Below, piece after piece: positions 8,492-16,562 of a stretch of DNA of 64,000 nt. Numbering within the stretch: position 1 is the stretch's first letter; every line of letters begins with the position of its first letter. The stretch is from Clostridia bacterium (GTDB taxonomy: Bacteria > Bacillota > Thermoanaerobacteria > Thermoanaerobacterales > Thermoanaerobacteraceae), in the NCBI GenBank assembly GCA_012840485.1, contig DULG01000054.1, forward strand, positions 54,509 to 118,508. Reading direction: 5' to 3'. Both the position numbers and the translations under genes were made by a program. The notes below the pieces were generated by a model. It was not told where the DNA came from and did not search any database. It was given only the letters and a program-made list of their open reading frames with translations.

Positions 8492-9187
8492 ATGGGTAAA
8501 AAGATATTTGTGGTTGATGACGAAATAAAAATACTGGAAGTTGTAAAGTCATACCTTGAGCGTGAGGGATTTAGTGTTATTACTGAAACTAATGGCAATA
8601 ACGTTTTAGATACATTTAAAAAAGAAAAACCAGACCTTGTTATATTGGACCTCATGTTGCCAGGTATTTCAGGAGAGGAACTGTGTAAAAGGTTACGTCA
8701 GTTTTCCGATGTACCGATATTGATGCTTACAGCAAAAGTTCAAGAAAGTGATAAAATTAATGGATTTTCTATAGGTGCTGATGACTATATTACAAAACCA
8801 TTCAGCCCACGTGAATTGGTTATGAGAGTGAAAGCAATATTAAGAAGAACAACTGATGATGTGCCTCTTGCTGAAGTAATGTCTTTTAATAATGATGACC
8901 TTGTGGTCGATTTAAGAGCACATACAGTGAGGAAAAAGGGTGTGGTTGTAAATCTTACTCCAAATGAATTTAAAATTTTAAAGATTCTAATTCGCAATCC
9001 AAATAGGGTCTTTACAAGAGAAGAATTAATTGAAAAAGTTATGGGATTTGACTATGAAGGCTATGACAGGACGATTGATGCACATATTAAAAATTTAAGA
9101 CAAAAAATTGAAGACGATACGAAAAATCCAGTGTATATTAAAACGGTGTATGGCGTTGGATATAAATTTGGTGATGGAAATGTTTAG
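8492..9187 (+). CDS. OmpR/PhoB-family response regulator
   Basis: 231 residues. The receiver domain (1-120) has the acidic pair D9-D10, phospho-acceptor D53 (VILDLMLPG), the Thr in MLTA, and Lys in ITKPF. A C-terminal winged helix (about 130-228) with LTPNEFKILKILIRNPNRVF and the DRTIDAHIKNLRQKI recognition region binds DNA. It overlaps the histidine kinase gene by 14 bases, so the pair is translationally coupled. Flanking SHOCT membrane proteins and metal genes suggest an envelope or metal signal, but this is inference. Confidence 0.93.
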   Translation: MGKKIFVVDDEIKILEVVKSYLEREGFSVITETNGNNVLDTFKKEKPDLVILDLMLPGISGEELCKRLRQFSDVPILMLTAKVQESDKINGFSIGADDYITKPFSPRELVMRVKAILRRTTDDVPLAEVMSFNNDDLVVDLRAHTVRKKGVVVNLTPNEFKILKILIRNPNRVFTREELIEKVMGFDYEGYDRTIDAHIKNLRQKIEDDTKNPVYIKTVYGVGYKFGDGNV

Positions 9188-10535
9188 AAATAATTTAAGA
9201 ACAAGGACGGCTATTGTATTTATTTCAATAGCTCTTATATCGATTGTTATTGTAAGTATTACAACAAACATCTTAATAATAAATAGCTTTGGAAATTATG
9301 TTACAAAGTCAACAGATAAAGAATTTAGCAATATAGCTAACACTCTTGCTGCAGTGTATAAATCTGAGGGAGGTTGGAAAAGTACAACAGGGCGTGAAAT
9401 TGGTCATGCAGCTATGATGGAAGGATATGGATTAAGGCTTAGAGATAAAGATGGCAAAATTATATGGGATTTTTCTTCAATGTCATATATGATGAATATG
9501 ATGGGAAAATGGAATAAGAAAAATATTTCTGAAAAAACTCTTCCCATCATTGTAGATGAAAAAACAGTGGGATATGTAGATATAATTTATTATGGGCCGA
9601 TAATGATGAGTGACTTGGATTTTAAGTTTTTATGTGATATTAGCAGATATAATGTTATAGCAACGGTGATAGCTATTTTTATAGCATTGACTATAAGTAT
9701 TTATGTGTCAAATTATATTACAAGACCGTTAATTAATATTACGGAAGTTGCTAAAAAGCTTGAAAAAGGTGATTTTACTGCAAAGGTTTATGATATACCT
9801 AAAGAAGATGAGCTATTTAAGCTCACAGCTGCAATAAACCACCTTGGAGAATCTTTAAAAAATCAAGAAATACTAAGAAAACAAATGACCTCTGACATTG
9901 CACATGAGCTTAGAACACCATTGACAACATTGCAGAGTCATATTGAAGCAATGCTTGATGGGATTTGGGAGCCGACGCATGAAAGATTGAAGAGTTTAAA
10001 TGAAGAGGTCTTAAGGCTTATAAATATTGTAAAAGACCTTGAAACATTGAATAAATTTGAATCTGATATGTTAAAGCTTAATAAAATCAAATTTGACGCA
10101 AGCGAATTAGTAAAGAGCATTTTGACAAATTTTGAAGCATCTTTTGCTGAAAAAGAACAAGAAGTTGTAAAGAACATCGAAGATAACATTATGTTGTTTG
10201 GTGATAAGGACAGGATAGCACAGGTTTTCGTTAACCTAATATCAAATTCAAATAAATATACTCCTGTAGGTGGCAAAATAAAAATAGACTTTTATAAAGA
10301 TGGCGATTATGCAGTATTTGTAATAGAAGATAATGGAATGGGCATATCAAAAGATGATATTCCTTTTATTTTTGAAAGGTTTTACAGAGGAGAAAAATCA
10401 AGAAATCGTGAAACAGGTGGAAGTGGAATAGGGCTTTCGATTGCAAAAGCTATAGTACTAGCCCATGGAGGCGAAATAAGCGTTGAAAGCGAGATAAATA
10501 AAGGGAGTAAGTTTACTGTTAAAATTCCTTTGTAA
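9174..10535 (+). CDS. Sensor histidine kinase, partner of the upstream regulator
   Basis: 453 residues from the ATG at 9174; an open frame extends further upstream, but that part lies inside the regulator gene and does not look like protein. A first membrane span near residues 12-32 and a second near 160-180 enclose an extracytoplasmic sensor rich in Met (MSYMMNMMGKW). HAMP follows, then the phospho-acceptor H244 in SDIAHELRTPL, and an ATPase domain with NLISNSNKYTP, DNGMGI and GGSGIGLSIAKA. The Met-rich sensor segment would fit soft-metal (copper or silver) sensing, an inference only. Confidence 0.92.
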   Translation: MEMFRNNLRTRTAIVFISIALISIVIVSITTNILIINSFGNYVTKSTDKEFSNIANTLAAVYKSEGGWKSTTGREIGHAAMMEGYGLRLRDKDGKIIWDFSSMSYMMNMMGKWNKKNISEKTLPIIVDEKTVGYVDIIYYGPIMMSDLDFKFLCDISRYNVIATVIAIFIALTISIYVSNYITRPLINITEVAKKLEKGDFTAKVYDIPKEDELFKLTAAINHLGESLKNQEILRKQMTSDIAHELRTPLTTLQSHIEAMLDGIWEPTHERLKSLNEEVLRLINIVKDLETLNKFESDMLKLNKIKFDASELVKSILTNFEASFAEKEQEVVKNIEDNIMLFGDKDRIAQVFVNLISNSNKYTPVGGKIKIDFYKDGDYAVFVIEDNGMGISKDDIPFIFERFYRGEKSRNRETGGSGIGLSIAKAIVLAHGGEISVESEINKGSKFTVKIPL

Positions 10536-10549
10536 AGGAGGAGAGACAA

Positions 10550-10792
10550 TTGATGCGTATGATGTGTGCATGGGGATATAGAGCGGATGTATTCATTTGG
10601 GGTATTATTTGGTCAGCAATAGAAATAGGTTTAATAATTGTAGCAATCTATTTTATTATATCATCATTTCGAGGTACGAAAAGTAGAAGTCACAAGAGTG
10701 ATGCATTAGAAATTTTAAAAGAAAGATATGCAAGAGGGGAAATAAGCGAAGAAGAGTATCTGGAACGAAAAAAAATACTTGAAGAAAAATAA
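10550..10792 (+). CDS. SHOCT-domain small membrane protein 3
   Basis: About 80 residues: an N-terminal stretch with Met, Cys and Trp (MMRMMCAWGYRADVF), one membrane span (IEIGLIIVAIYFIISSF), a basic segment, then the SHOCT module (ALEILKERYARGEISEEEY). The start could be TTG (10550, eight bases after GGAGG) or the next ATG three bases on. Only 14 bases separate it from the histidine kinase, so it is the third gene of the operon. Its C-terminus closely matches the divergent SHOCT proteins (shared YARGEI). Confidence 0.78.
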   Translation: MMRMMCAWGYRADVFIWGIIWSAIEIGLIIVAIYFIISSFRGTKSRSHKSDALEILKERYARGEISEEEYLERKKILEEK

Positions 10793-10806
10793 TTATATCA
10801 TCATTT

Positions 10807-11136
10807 TTACTCCAGCTCATTTATCATCCTTAATACTTCATCTGCTTGTATTGCGGCAACTGCCATGACTTTGGGTGCCAAAGGTTTCTTTTCATTAATC
10901 GATGTAACAAAATCACCCACAATTGAAAAGTTTTTACCCCGTTTTATTTTAATATTTTCGCAATCACCAAATCCTGCGACACCTGAAGCCAAAACCACTT
11001 TTTTATTATGTTTTTGGGCTTTTTTAAAAATCAGCGTTTTGGTAAATTCATTGTCAACAGCTTCCACAACTATATCATGTTGAGGGATTAACTCATCTAA
11101 ATTTGACTCATCAATTTTTATATTTAAGTTTTTGGA
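10807..11136 (-). pseudogene. Remnant of a ThiF-family adenylyltransferase, C-terminal part
   Basis: The reading frame gives a ThiF-like C-terminal half (LDELIPQHDIVVEAVDNEFT, KVVLASGVAGFGDCENIKIK, PLAPKVMAVAAIQADEVL). It can be followed upstream only to about 11136, where it meets a stop. The N-terminal nucleotide-binding Rossmann half, with its Gly-rich loop, is missing and is replaced by the cadC promoter region. ThiF activates ThiS in thiamine synthesis; this copy cannot do so. An 86-residue open frame from an internal GTG has no convincing ribosome site. Confidence 0.72.
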
Positions 11137-11152
11137 TTAGAGATTGAAGTTC

Positions 11153-11203
11153 TTGAAAGGAAGCAAAAATTATTATATAATAAAGTATGAACAATTATTC
11201 ATA
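11153..11203 (+). promoter_or_regulatory. Promoter and ArsR/SmtB-type operator of the cadC-cadA operon
   Basis: TTGAAA (11153-11158), 17 bases, TATAAT (11176-11181). Directly downstream is the inverted repeat TATGAA-N6-TTCATA (11186-11203), matching the known form of CadC/SmtB/CzrA operators. It covers the expected transcription start, so the sensor would repress its own operon until metal binds. Confidence 0.85.
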
Positions 11204-11227
11204 TATTAAAGCAAAGAGGAGATACCT

Positions 11228-11593
11228 ATGAAAAGAGAAGACAGCAAAATCCCAATCTGCGAAGTTAGCGTAATACATGAAGATATTATAAATAAAGTAA
11301 AAGAAGCTATGCCAGAGGAAACAAAATTGTATGACCTTGCAGAATTGTTTAAAGTATTAGGAGATACTACAAGGATAAAAATTCTTTATGCATTATTTGA
11401 ATCAGAAATGTGTGTTTGTGATATTGCTGTACTTCTTGGTATGAGCCAGTCTGCAGTTTCTCATCAGCTTCGGATACTAAGGCAAAATAAGCTTGTTAAA
11501 TTCAGAAAAGAAGGAAAAGTGGTTTATTATTCTTTGGCGGATGACCATGTAAAGAAAATATTTGAACAGGGTTTTGACCATATTAATGAATGA
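11228..11593 (+). CDS. ArsR/SmtB-family metal-sensing repressor (CadC-like)
   Basis: 121-residue winged-helix repressor that releases DNA on metal binding. The N-terminal extension contains a Cys (PICEV), and the alpha-3 helix has ESEMCVCDIA; together they match the Cd/Pb/Zn site of CadC. The C-terminal helix DDHVKKIFEQGFDHINE carries spaced Asp/His residues as in the zinc site of SmtB and CzrA. The DNA-binding helix is MSQSAVSHQLRILRQNKL. A matching operator lies upstream, and the efflux ATPase gene follows after 19 bases. Confidence 0.92.
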   Translation: MKREDSKIPICEVSVIHEDIINKVKEAMPEETKLYDLAELFKVLGDTTRIKILYALFESEMCVCDIAVLLGMSQSAVSHQLRILRQNKLVKFRKEGKVVYYSLADDHVKKIFEQGFDHINE

Positions 11594-11612
11594 ATCAGGA
11601 GAGGTGAATACT

Positions 11613-13583
11613 ATGAAAAATAATAAAAGGGCCTTTGTTTTAGAGAAGTTTGGTTGTAGAAGTTGTGCCCTAGATGCAAAAGGAAGTTTTCTTAACGCAA
11701 ATTGTGATTCTGATAGTTGTAAGCTTGAGAATGATGACTCTAATGAAGTATACAGGAGAATCATTCAATATGGGATTTCTGCTATCTTGTTTGCAATAGC
11801 ATTGCTATTTAATTCATTAGGTTATGTCAAATTTACCTTATTTTTTGTAAGTTATATAATCGCAGGAGGAGATGTCATCTTAAAAGCTGCCAAAAATATT
11901 TTGAAAGGGCGGATTTTTGATGAGTATTTTCTCATGAGCATAGCGACAATTGGTGCTTTTGCTATTGGAGAGTATCCTGAGAGTGTAGCAGTAATGCTTT
12001 TTTACCAAATTGGGGAACTTCTGCAGGATATTGCTGTTGATCATTCGAAAAGGTCTATTAAAGAGTTAATGAATATTCGTCCCGATTATGCTAACTTAAA
12101 AATTGGATATGAAATAAAGAGGGTTTCACCACAAGAAGTAAGACCGGGAGACGTCATCATAGTAAAGCCTGGTGAAAAAATACCACTTGATGGGAAGGTA
12201 ATCGAAGGGGAATCGATGGTGGATACTTCTGCATTAACAGGAGAATCTGTTTTAAAAGAGGTTTATAAAGGCGCGGAGGTTTTAAGTGGCTTTATAAATA
12301 AAAATGGACTTCTCACAATAGAAGTGACCAGAGAGTTTGCAGAATCAACTGTTTCAAAAATACTAGGACTTATTGAAGAGGCTAGCAGTAAGAAAGCTCC
12401 TACAGAAAAATTTATGACAAAGTTTGCCAAATATTACACTCCTATTGTTGTTTTTTTGGCATTGATTATTGCAGTAATTCCTCCTTTAATTATGCCAGCA
12501 GCAACCTTCAAGGAATTTATATATAGAGCACTTATTTTTCTTATTATATCGTGCCCCTGTGCACTGGTGTTATCGATTCCTTTAAGCTTTTTTGCTGGTA
12601 TAGGTGCTGCCTCAAAAAATGGCATCCTTGTAAAAGGAAGTAACTATTTAGAAGCGTTAAGCGATGTAGAAACTGTTGTATTTGATAAAACAGGTACCCT
12701 TACAAAAGGGGTATTTAAGGTGACGGAAATTAAATCTGTAAATGGCATGAGCAGGGATGCGCTTTTAGAATATGCGGCATATGCCGAAAGTTTTTCAAAT
12801 CATCCTATAGCAGAATCCATTTTAAAAGCCTATGGGAAAGAAGTAGACAGATCTAAAATAAAAAACTATGAAGAAATTTCAGGAAATGGTGTAAGAGCAA
12901 ATATAGAAGGAAAAGAAGTCCTTGTGGGCAATGCTAAGTTAATGAAGATGGAAAATATCGATTTTGTTACCGGTGACTCAACAGGCACTATCATCCATGT
13001 AGCTATAGATAACAAATACTGTGGCTATATCCTTATATCCGATGAAGTAAAAGAAGATTCCTCAAAAGCTATAGAAAGTCTCAAGAAAATGGGCATTAAA
13101 AGGATTGTCATGCTTACGGGGGATAACAAAGCTGTCAGCGATAAAATCGGTGTTTCATTAGGGATTGATGAAGTGTATTCACAACTTCTTCCAAATGAGA
13201 AAGTTGGCGTACTTGAGAAATTGTATGCTGACAATAAAAAAGGCAAGCTCATATTTGTCGGTGATGGTATAAATGATGCACCGGTTTTAGCGAGATCTGA
13301 TGTGGGTGTTGCAATGGGTGGAATCGGGTCAGATGCTGCTATAGAAGCAGCCGATGTAGTTTTAATGACAGATGAACCGTCAAAACTGGTAACAGCTATA
13401 AAGATATCCAAAAGGACAAAGTTAATAGTATGGGAAAATATTCTTCTTGCATTAGGAGTAAAAGTAGTGGTTTTAGCACTTGGTGCTTTAGGGGTTGCTA
13501 CAATGTGGGAAGCTGTGTTCGCCGACGTAGGTGTTGCACTCCTTGCAGTCCTTAATTCCTTAAGATTGCTTAATAAAAAATAA
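11613..13583 (+). CDS. P1B-type Cd/Zn/Pb-exporting ATPase (CadA-like)
   Basis: 656-residue heavy-metal pump. The start at 11613 is chosen for its AGGAGAGGTG ribosome site; the open frame upstream overlaps the repressor gene. The transmembrane metal site is C314-P-C316 (ISCPCALVLS), the phosphorylated Asp is D358 in DKTGT, and an HP motif (NHPIAES) and GDGINDAP hinge are present. The last helices have FADVGVALLAVLNSLRLL, as in the Zn/Cd subgroup. Oddly, the N-terminus lacks a full HMA domain: only GCRSCALDAKGSF and NCDSDSC remain. A free-standing HMA protein is encoded directly downstream and may supply that function. Confidence 0.92.
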   Translation: MKNNKRAFVLEKFGCRSCALDAKGSFLNANCDSDSCKLENDDSNEVYRRIIQYGISAILFAIALLFNSLGYVKFTLFFVSYIIAGGDVILKAAKNILKGRIFDEYFLMSIATIGAFAIGEYPESVAVMLFYQIGELLQDIAVDHSKRSIKELMNIRPDYANLKIGYEIKRVSPQEVRPGDVIIVKPGEKIPLDGKVIEGESMVDTSALTGESVLKEVYKGAEVLSGFINKNGLLTIEVTREFAESTVSKILGLIEEASSKKAPTEKFMTKFAKYYTPIVVFLALIIAVIPPLIMPAATFKEFIYRALIFLIISCPCALVLSIPLSFFAGIGAASKNGILVKGSNYLEALSDVETVVFDKTGTLTKGVFKVTEIKSVNGMSRDALLEYAAYAESFSNHPIAESILKAYGKEVDRSKIKNYEEISGNGVRANIEGKEVLVGNAKLMKMENIDFVTGDSTGTIIHVAIDNKYCGYILISDEVKEDSSKAIESLKKMGIKRIVMLTGDNKAVSDKIGVSLGIDEVYSQLLPNEKVGVLEKLYADNKKGKLIFVGDGINDAPVLARSDVGVAMGGIGSDAAIEAADVVLMTDEPSKLVTAIKISKRTKLIVWENILLALGVKVVVLALGALGVATMWEAVFADVGVALLAVLNSLRLLNKK

Positions 13584-13620
13584 AAATATTATTAACTTTT
13601 AAAAAAGGAGGATATGAATC

Positions 13621-13845
13621 ATGGGTTTGTTTGGACCTAAGGGTGAGACTATCGTCATAAATGTTAAGGGGATGACATGCAACCATTGCAAAATGTCTGT
13701 TGAAAATGCACTAAAGAAGTTAAATGGAGTATCGAAAGCTATTGTTGACCTTGACAAAGGTAATGTAACGGTGACATATGACCCTGCTAAAGTTTCTGTA
13801 GATGATATGAAAAAAGCAATTATTGATACAGGATATGAAGTGTAA
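13621..13845 (+). CDS. HMA-domain metallochaperone (CopZ-like), copy 2
   Basis: 74 residues, single HMA domain with metal site GMTCNHC. It differs from the 6204-6428 protein at only four residues (T6P, S19T, T29N, V41I), and the DNA is also nearly identical. It lies 37 bases after the cadA-type gene with an AAAGGAGG ribosome site, so it is likely the third gene of that operon. It could hand metal to the ATPase, which lacks its own complete HMA domain. Confidence 0.87.
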   Translation: MGLFGPKGETIVINVKGMTCNHCKMSVENALKKLNGVSKAIVDLDKGNVTVTYDPAKVSVDDMKKAIIDTGYEV

Positions 13846-14091
13846 TATCTATTAAAAAATTAAAGTATAAAGTAGGAGGATGTTTTGTGGAATTTGTGAA
13901 ACATCGGTGTTAACTTTTCTAAATAATTTGCAACTGACTAAGGAAAAGATATGTTGGGCGACTTGATACCGCCCATTCAGTTTGATAAGGAATAGCAATT
14001 TGGATGCGCAAATGCACCTATTGACATTAAGATAAGATTGTGATAGCGTAAAAAGAGAAAATTTATAATTCTTATCGTAATACTCGGAATT

Positions 14092-14190
14092 AAGTTACAA
14101 GGAATAGGAGCTGGATTTATTCCCGCCACATTAAATTTTTACATTGATGAAATTATAAAGGTAAGAGAGATACTAAAAGGTAAAAAATAA
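14092..14190 (+). pseudogene. Remnant of cysteine synthase (cysK), C-terminal piece
   Basis: A short open stretch reads KLQGIGAGFIPATLNF and then YIDEIIKV, a close match to the GIGAGFIP region of O-acetylserine sulfhydrylases. It ends at TAA 14188-14190, well short of the real C-terminus. No start or N-terminal part is visible. The preceding 246 bases (13846-14091) hold an AGGAGG followed by an eight-codon frame and a small hairpin (TGGGCG against CGCCCA near 13955), but no recognisable gene. Confidence 0.65.
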
Positions 14191-14209
14191 ATAGAGAGAG
14201 GCGTTTTTT

Positions 14210-15364
14210 GTGGATAGAATTTATTTAGACAATGCTGCGACTACTCCAGTTGATAAAAGGGTATTAGAGGCGATGTTACCATATTACAGTGATGTTTTTG
14301 GTAATCCATCTTCCCTGTATTCATATGGTCAAGAAGCGAAAAAAGCTATTGAAGAAGCGAGGGAAAAAGTGGCAAAAGCGCTAGGGGCAGATGCAGACGA
14401 AATATATTTTACCAGTGGAGGCTCTGAGTCTGATAATTGGGCATTAAAAGGTGTAGCATATGCGTTAAAGGATAAGGGAAATCACATTATTACAACGGAA
14501 ATTGAACATCCTGCAGTACTTAATACTTGTCGATATCTTGAAAAAGAAGGATTCAAAGTAACATATCTTCCAGTTGACGAATATGGACTTGTAAAACCTG
14601 AAGATTTAAAAAAGGCAATTACAGATAAAACAATCCTTGTTTCTATAATGTTTGCCAATAATGAGATAGGTACGATAGAGCCAATTGAGGAGCTTGTCAA
14701 AATAGCTCATGAGAAAAATGTATATTTTCATACTGATGCTGTGCAAGCAGTTGGTAATATACCGATAGATGTAAAAAAATTAGATGTTGATTTGTTATCT
14801 TTATCTGCCCATAAAATATATGGGCCTAAAGGCGTGGGAGCATTATATATAAAAAAGGGTATAAAGATTCATTCGCTTATACAAGGTGGAACACAGGAAA
14901 AAAATAGAAGAGCGGGCACAGAAAATGTCCCAGGAATAGTAGGACTGGGAGAAGCGATAGAGCTTATCACGAAGAATTTGGATTCTCATATAAATAAACT
15001 CACATTTTTAAGAGATAAACTTATAAATGGAATATTAGAAAAAATACCATATGTAAGGTTAAACGGGCATCCAACAAAAAGGCTTCCAGGCAATGTTAAT
15101 GTATCATTTGAATTTGTAGATGGCGAATCCCTTATTTTAAACTTAGATATGGCAGGAATATGTGCTTCAAGTGGTTCAGCATGCACTTCTGGTTCATTGG
15201 AGCCTTCTCATGTGCTTCTGGCAATTGGGCACTCAAAAGAATTAGCTCGAGGGTCATTAAGACTTACAATTGGTAAAGATAACACAGAAGAAGATATAGA
15301 TAAAGTTTTAGAAGTGCTTCCACAAATTATTAAAAGATTAAGGTCAATATCACAGATTGTATGA
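14210..15364 (+). CDS. iscS: Cysteine desulfurase (IscS/NifS family)
   Basis: PLP enzyme that takes sulfur from cysteine as a protein-bound persulfide. 384 residues from a GTG start. PLP lysine is K202 in [11 protein letters not shown]; the persulfide cysteine is in the loop [17 protein letters not shown] (C325), the group I (IscS-like) form. Its stop lies about 30 bases before the likely mnmA start. In Firmicutes this pairing supplies sulfur for tRNA 2-thiouridine synthesis, which is the likely main job here. No iscR or iscU is adjacent, although a cysK remnant just upstream hints at a former sulfur cluster. Confidence 0.94.
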   Translation: MDRIYLDNAATTPVDKRVLEAMLPYYSDVFGNPSSLYSYGQEAKKAIEEAREKVAKALGADADEIYFTSGGSESDNWALKGVAYALKDKGNHIITTEIEHPAVLNTCRYLEKEGFKVTYLPVDEYGLVKPEDLKKAITDKTILVSIMFANNEIGTIEPIEELVKIAHEKNVYFHTDAVQAVGNIPIDVKKLDVDLLSLSAHKIYGPKGVGALYIKKGIKIHSLIQGGTQEKNRRAGTENVPGIVGLGEAIELITKNLDSHINKLTFLRDKLINGILEKIPYVRLNGHPTKRLPGNVNVSFEFVDGESLILNLDMAGICASSGSACTSGSLEPSHVLLAIGHSKELARGSLRLTIGKDNTEEDIDKVLEVLPQIIKRLRSISQIV

Positions 15365-15396
15365 AAGAATCTACAAGGAGGTCAAAAAATTTTTTT

Positions 15397-16491
15397 ATGA
15401 AAAAGAATATAAGAGTAGTTGTGGGAATGAGCGGAGGTGTTGATAGCTCTGTTTCAGCATATCTTTTAAAAGAACAGGGATATGAGGTTATAGGTGTTAC
15501 GATGCAAATATGGCAGGACAAAGATGAGGAAGCAGTAAGAGTTGAAGGCGGCTGTTGTTCATTGGCTGCTGTTAATGACGCTAGAAGAGTAGCGAATAAG
15601 ATTGGCATTAAATATTATGTAATGAATTTTAAAGATGTTTTTAAAGAAAAAGTAATAGATTATTTTGTAGATGAATATTTAAAAGGTAGGACGCCCAATC
15701 CCTGTATTGCTTGCAATAAATATATAAAATTTGAAGAACTTTTGAAAAGAGCCTGGATGATAGATGCGTATTACGTAGCAACAGGCCATTATGCGATTTG
15801 TGAGTACGATGAAGAAAGAGGAAGGTATTTATTAAAGAAGTCTGTAGATACTTCAAAAGACCAGACTTATGTGCTATATAATCTTACTCAAACTCAGCTT
15901 GAGCATATTTTGTTTCCACTGGGTAAATATAAAAAAGATGAGGTCAGAGAGTTAGCTAAAAATTTAGGCCTGCCTGTTGCATCAAAGCCAGACAGTCAAG
16001 AAATTTGTTTTGTAACTGATAATGATTATGGAAAATTTATTAGAGAAAATGCCAAAGAAGAGATAAAACCAGGAGAATTCCGCGATACAAGAGGTAGATT
16101 TTTAGGTTATCATAAAGGGATTATACATTATACAATAGGACAACGGAAAGGTTTAGGAATTTCTGCTGGCAAACCCCTCTATGTTGTCGATATTGATGCA
16201 GAAAATAATGTGGTAGTATTAGGATACGGTGACGAAGTATATGGAGATGAACTCATTTCCTATAATAACAACTTTATTTCAATTGACAAACTTGAAAAAG
16301 AGATGAGAGTAAAAGCAAAGATACGGTACACTGCAAAAGAGCAGGATGCAGTAATACGACCACTTGAAGACGGCAAAGTTTTTGTGAAATTTGACAATCC
16401 ACAAAGGGCTATTACACCGGGGCAGTCAGTAGTCTTTTATGATGGAGATATTGTTGTAGGAGGGGGAATAATAGAAAGAAAAGTTAGATAA
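15397..16491 (+). CDS. mnmA: tRNA-specific 2-thiouridylase
   Basis: ATP-dependent enzyme that thiolates the wobble uridine of Lys, Glu and Gln tRNAs. 364 residues from the ATG at 15397, which has AAGGAGG 16-22 bases upstream; the frame is also open back to 15361, overlapping iscS. The PP-loop [15 protein letters not shown] is at the N-terminus, the catalytic cysteine pair is in [12 protein letters not shown] and SQEICFV, and the tRNA-binding GQRKGLGI segment follows. It is coupled with the cysteine desulfurase that feeds it sulfur. Confidence 0.95.
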   Translation: MKKNIRVVVGMSGGVDSSVSAYLLKEQGYEVIGVTMQIWQDKDEEAVRVEGGCCSLAAVNDARRVANKIGIKYYVMNFKDVFKEKVIDYFVDEYLKGRTPNPCIACNKYIKFEELLKRAWMIDAYYVATGHYAICEYDEERGRYLLKKSVDTSKDQTYVLYNLTQTQLEHILFPLGKYKKDEVRELAKNLGLPVASKPDSQEICFVTDNDYGKFIRENAKEEIKPGEFRDTRGRFLGYHKGIIHYTIGQRKGLGISAGKPLYVVDIDAENNVVVLGYGDEVYGDELISYNNNFISIDKLEKEMRVKAKIRYTAKEQDAVIRPLEDGKVFVKFDNPQRAITPGQSVVFYDGDIVVGGGIIERKVR

Positions 16492-16562
16492 AATTTCTGA
16501 ATCTCCTTTTATGTTGAAGAATTTCCTATAAGAATGCTGAGAGATGAAGAGGAGATGAAAAT

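Noticed and set aside
10807..11067. 86-residue open frame as an intact gene
   Set aside because: Its sequence continues upstream with ThiF similarity to a stop, and the nucleotide-binding half is missing, so it is a remnant.
11562..11612. Upstream extension of the CadA-type ATPase
   Set aside because: It overlaps the end of the repressor gene, and a clear ribosome site precedes the ATG at 11613.
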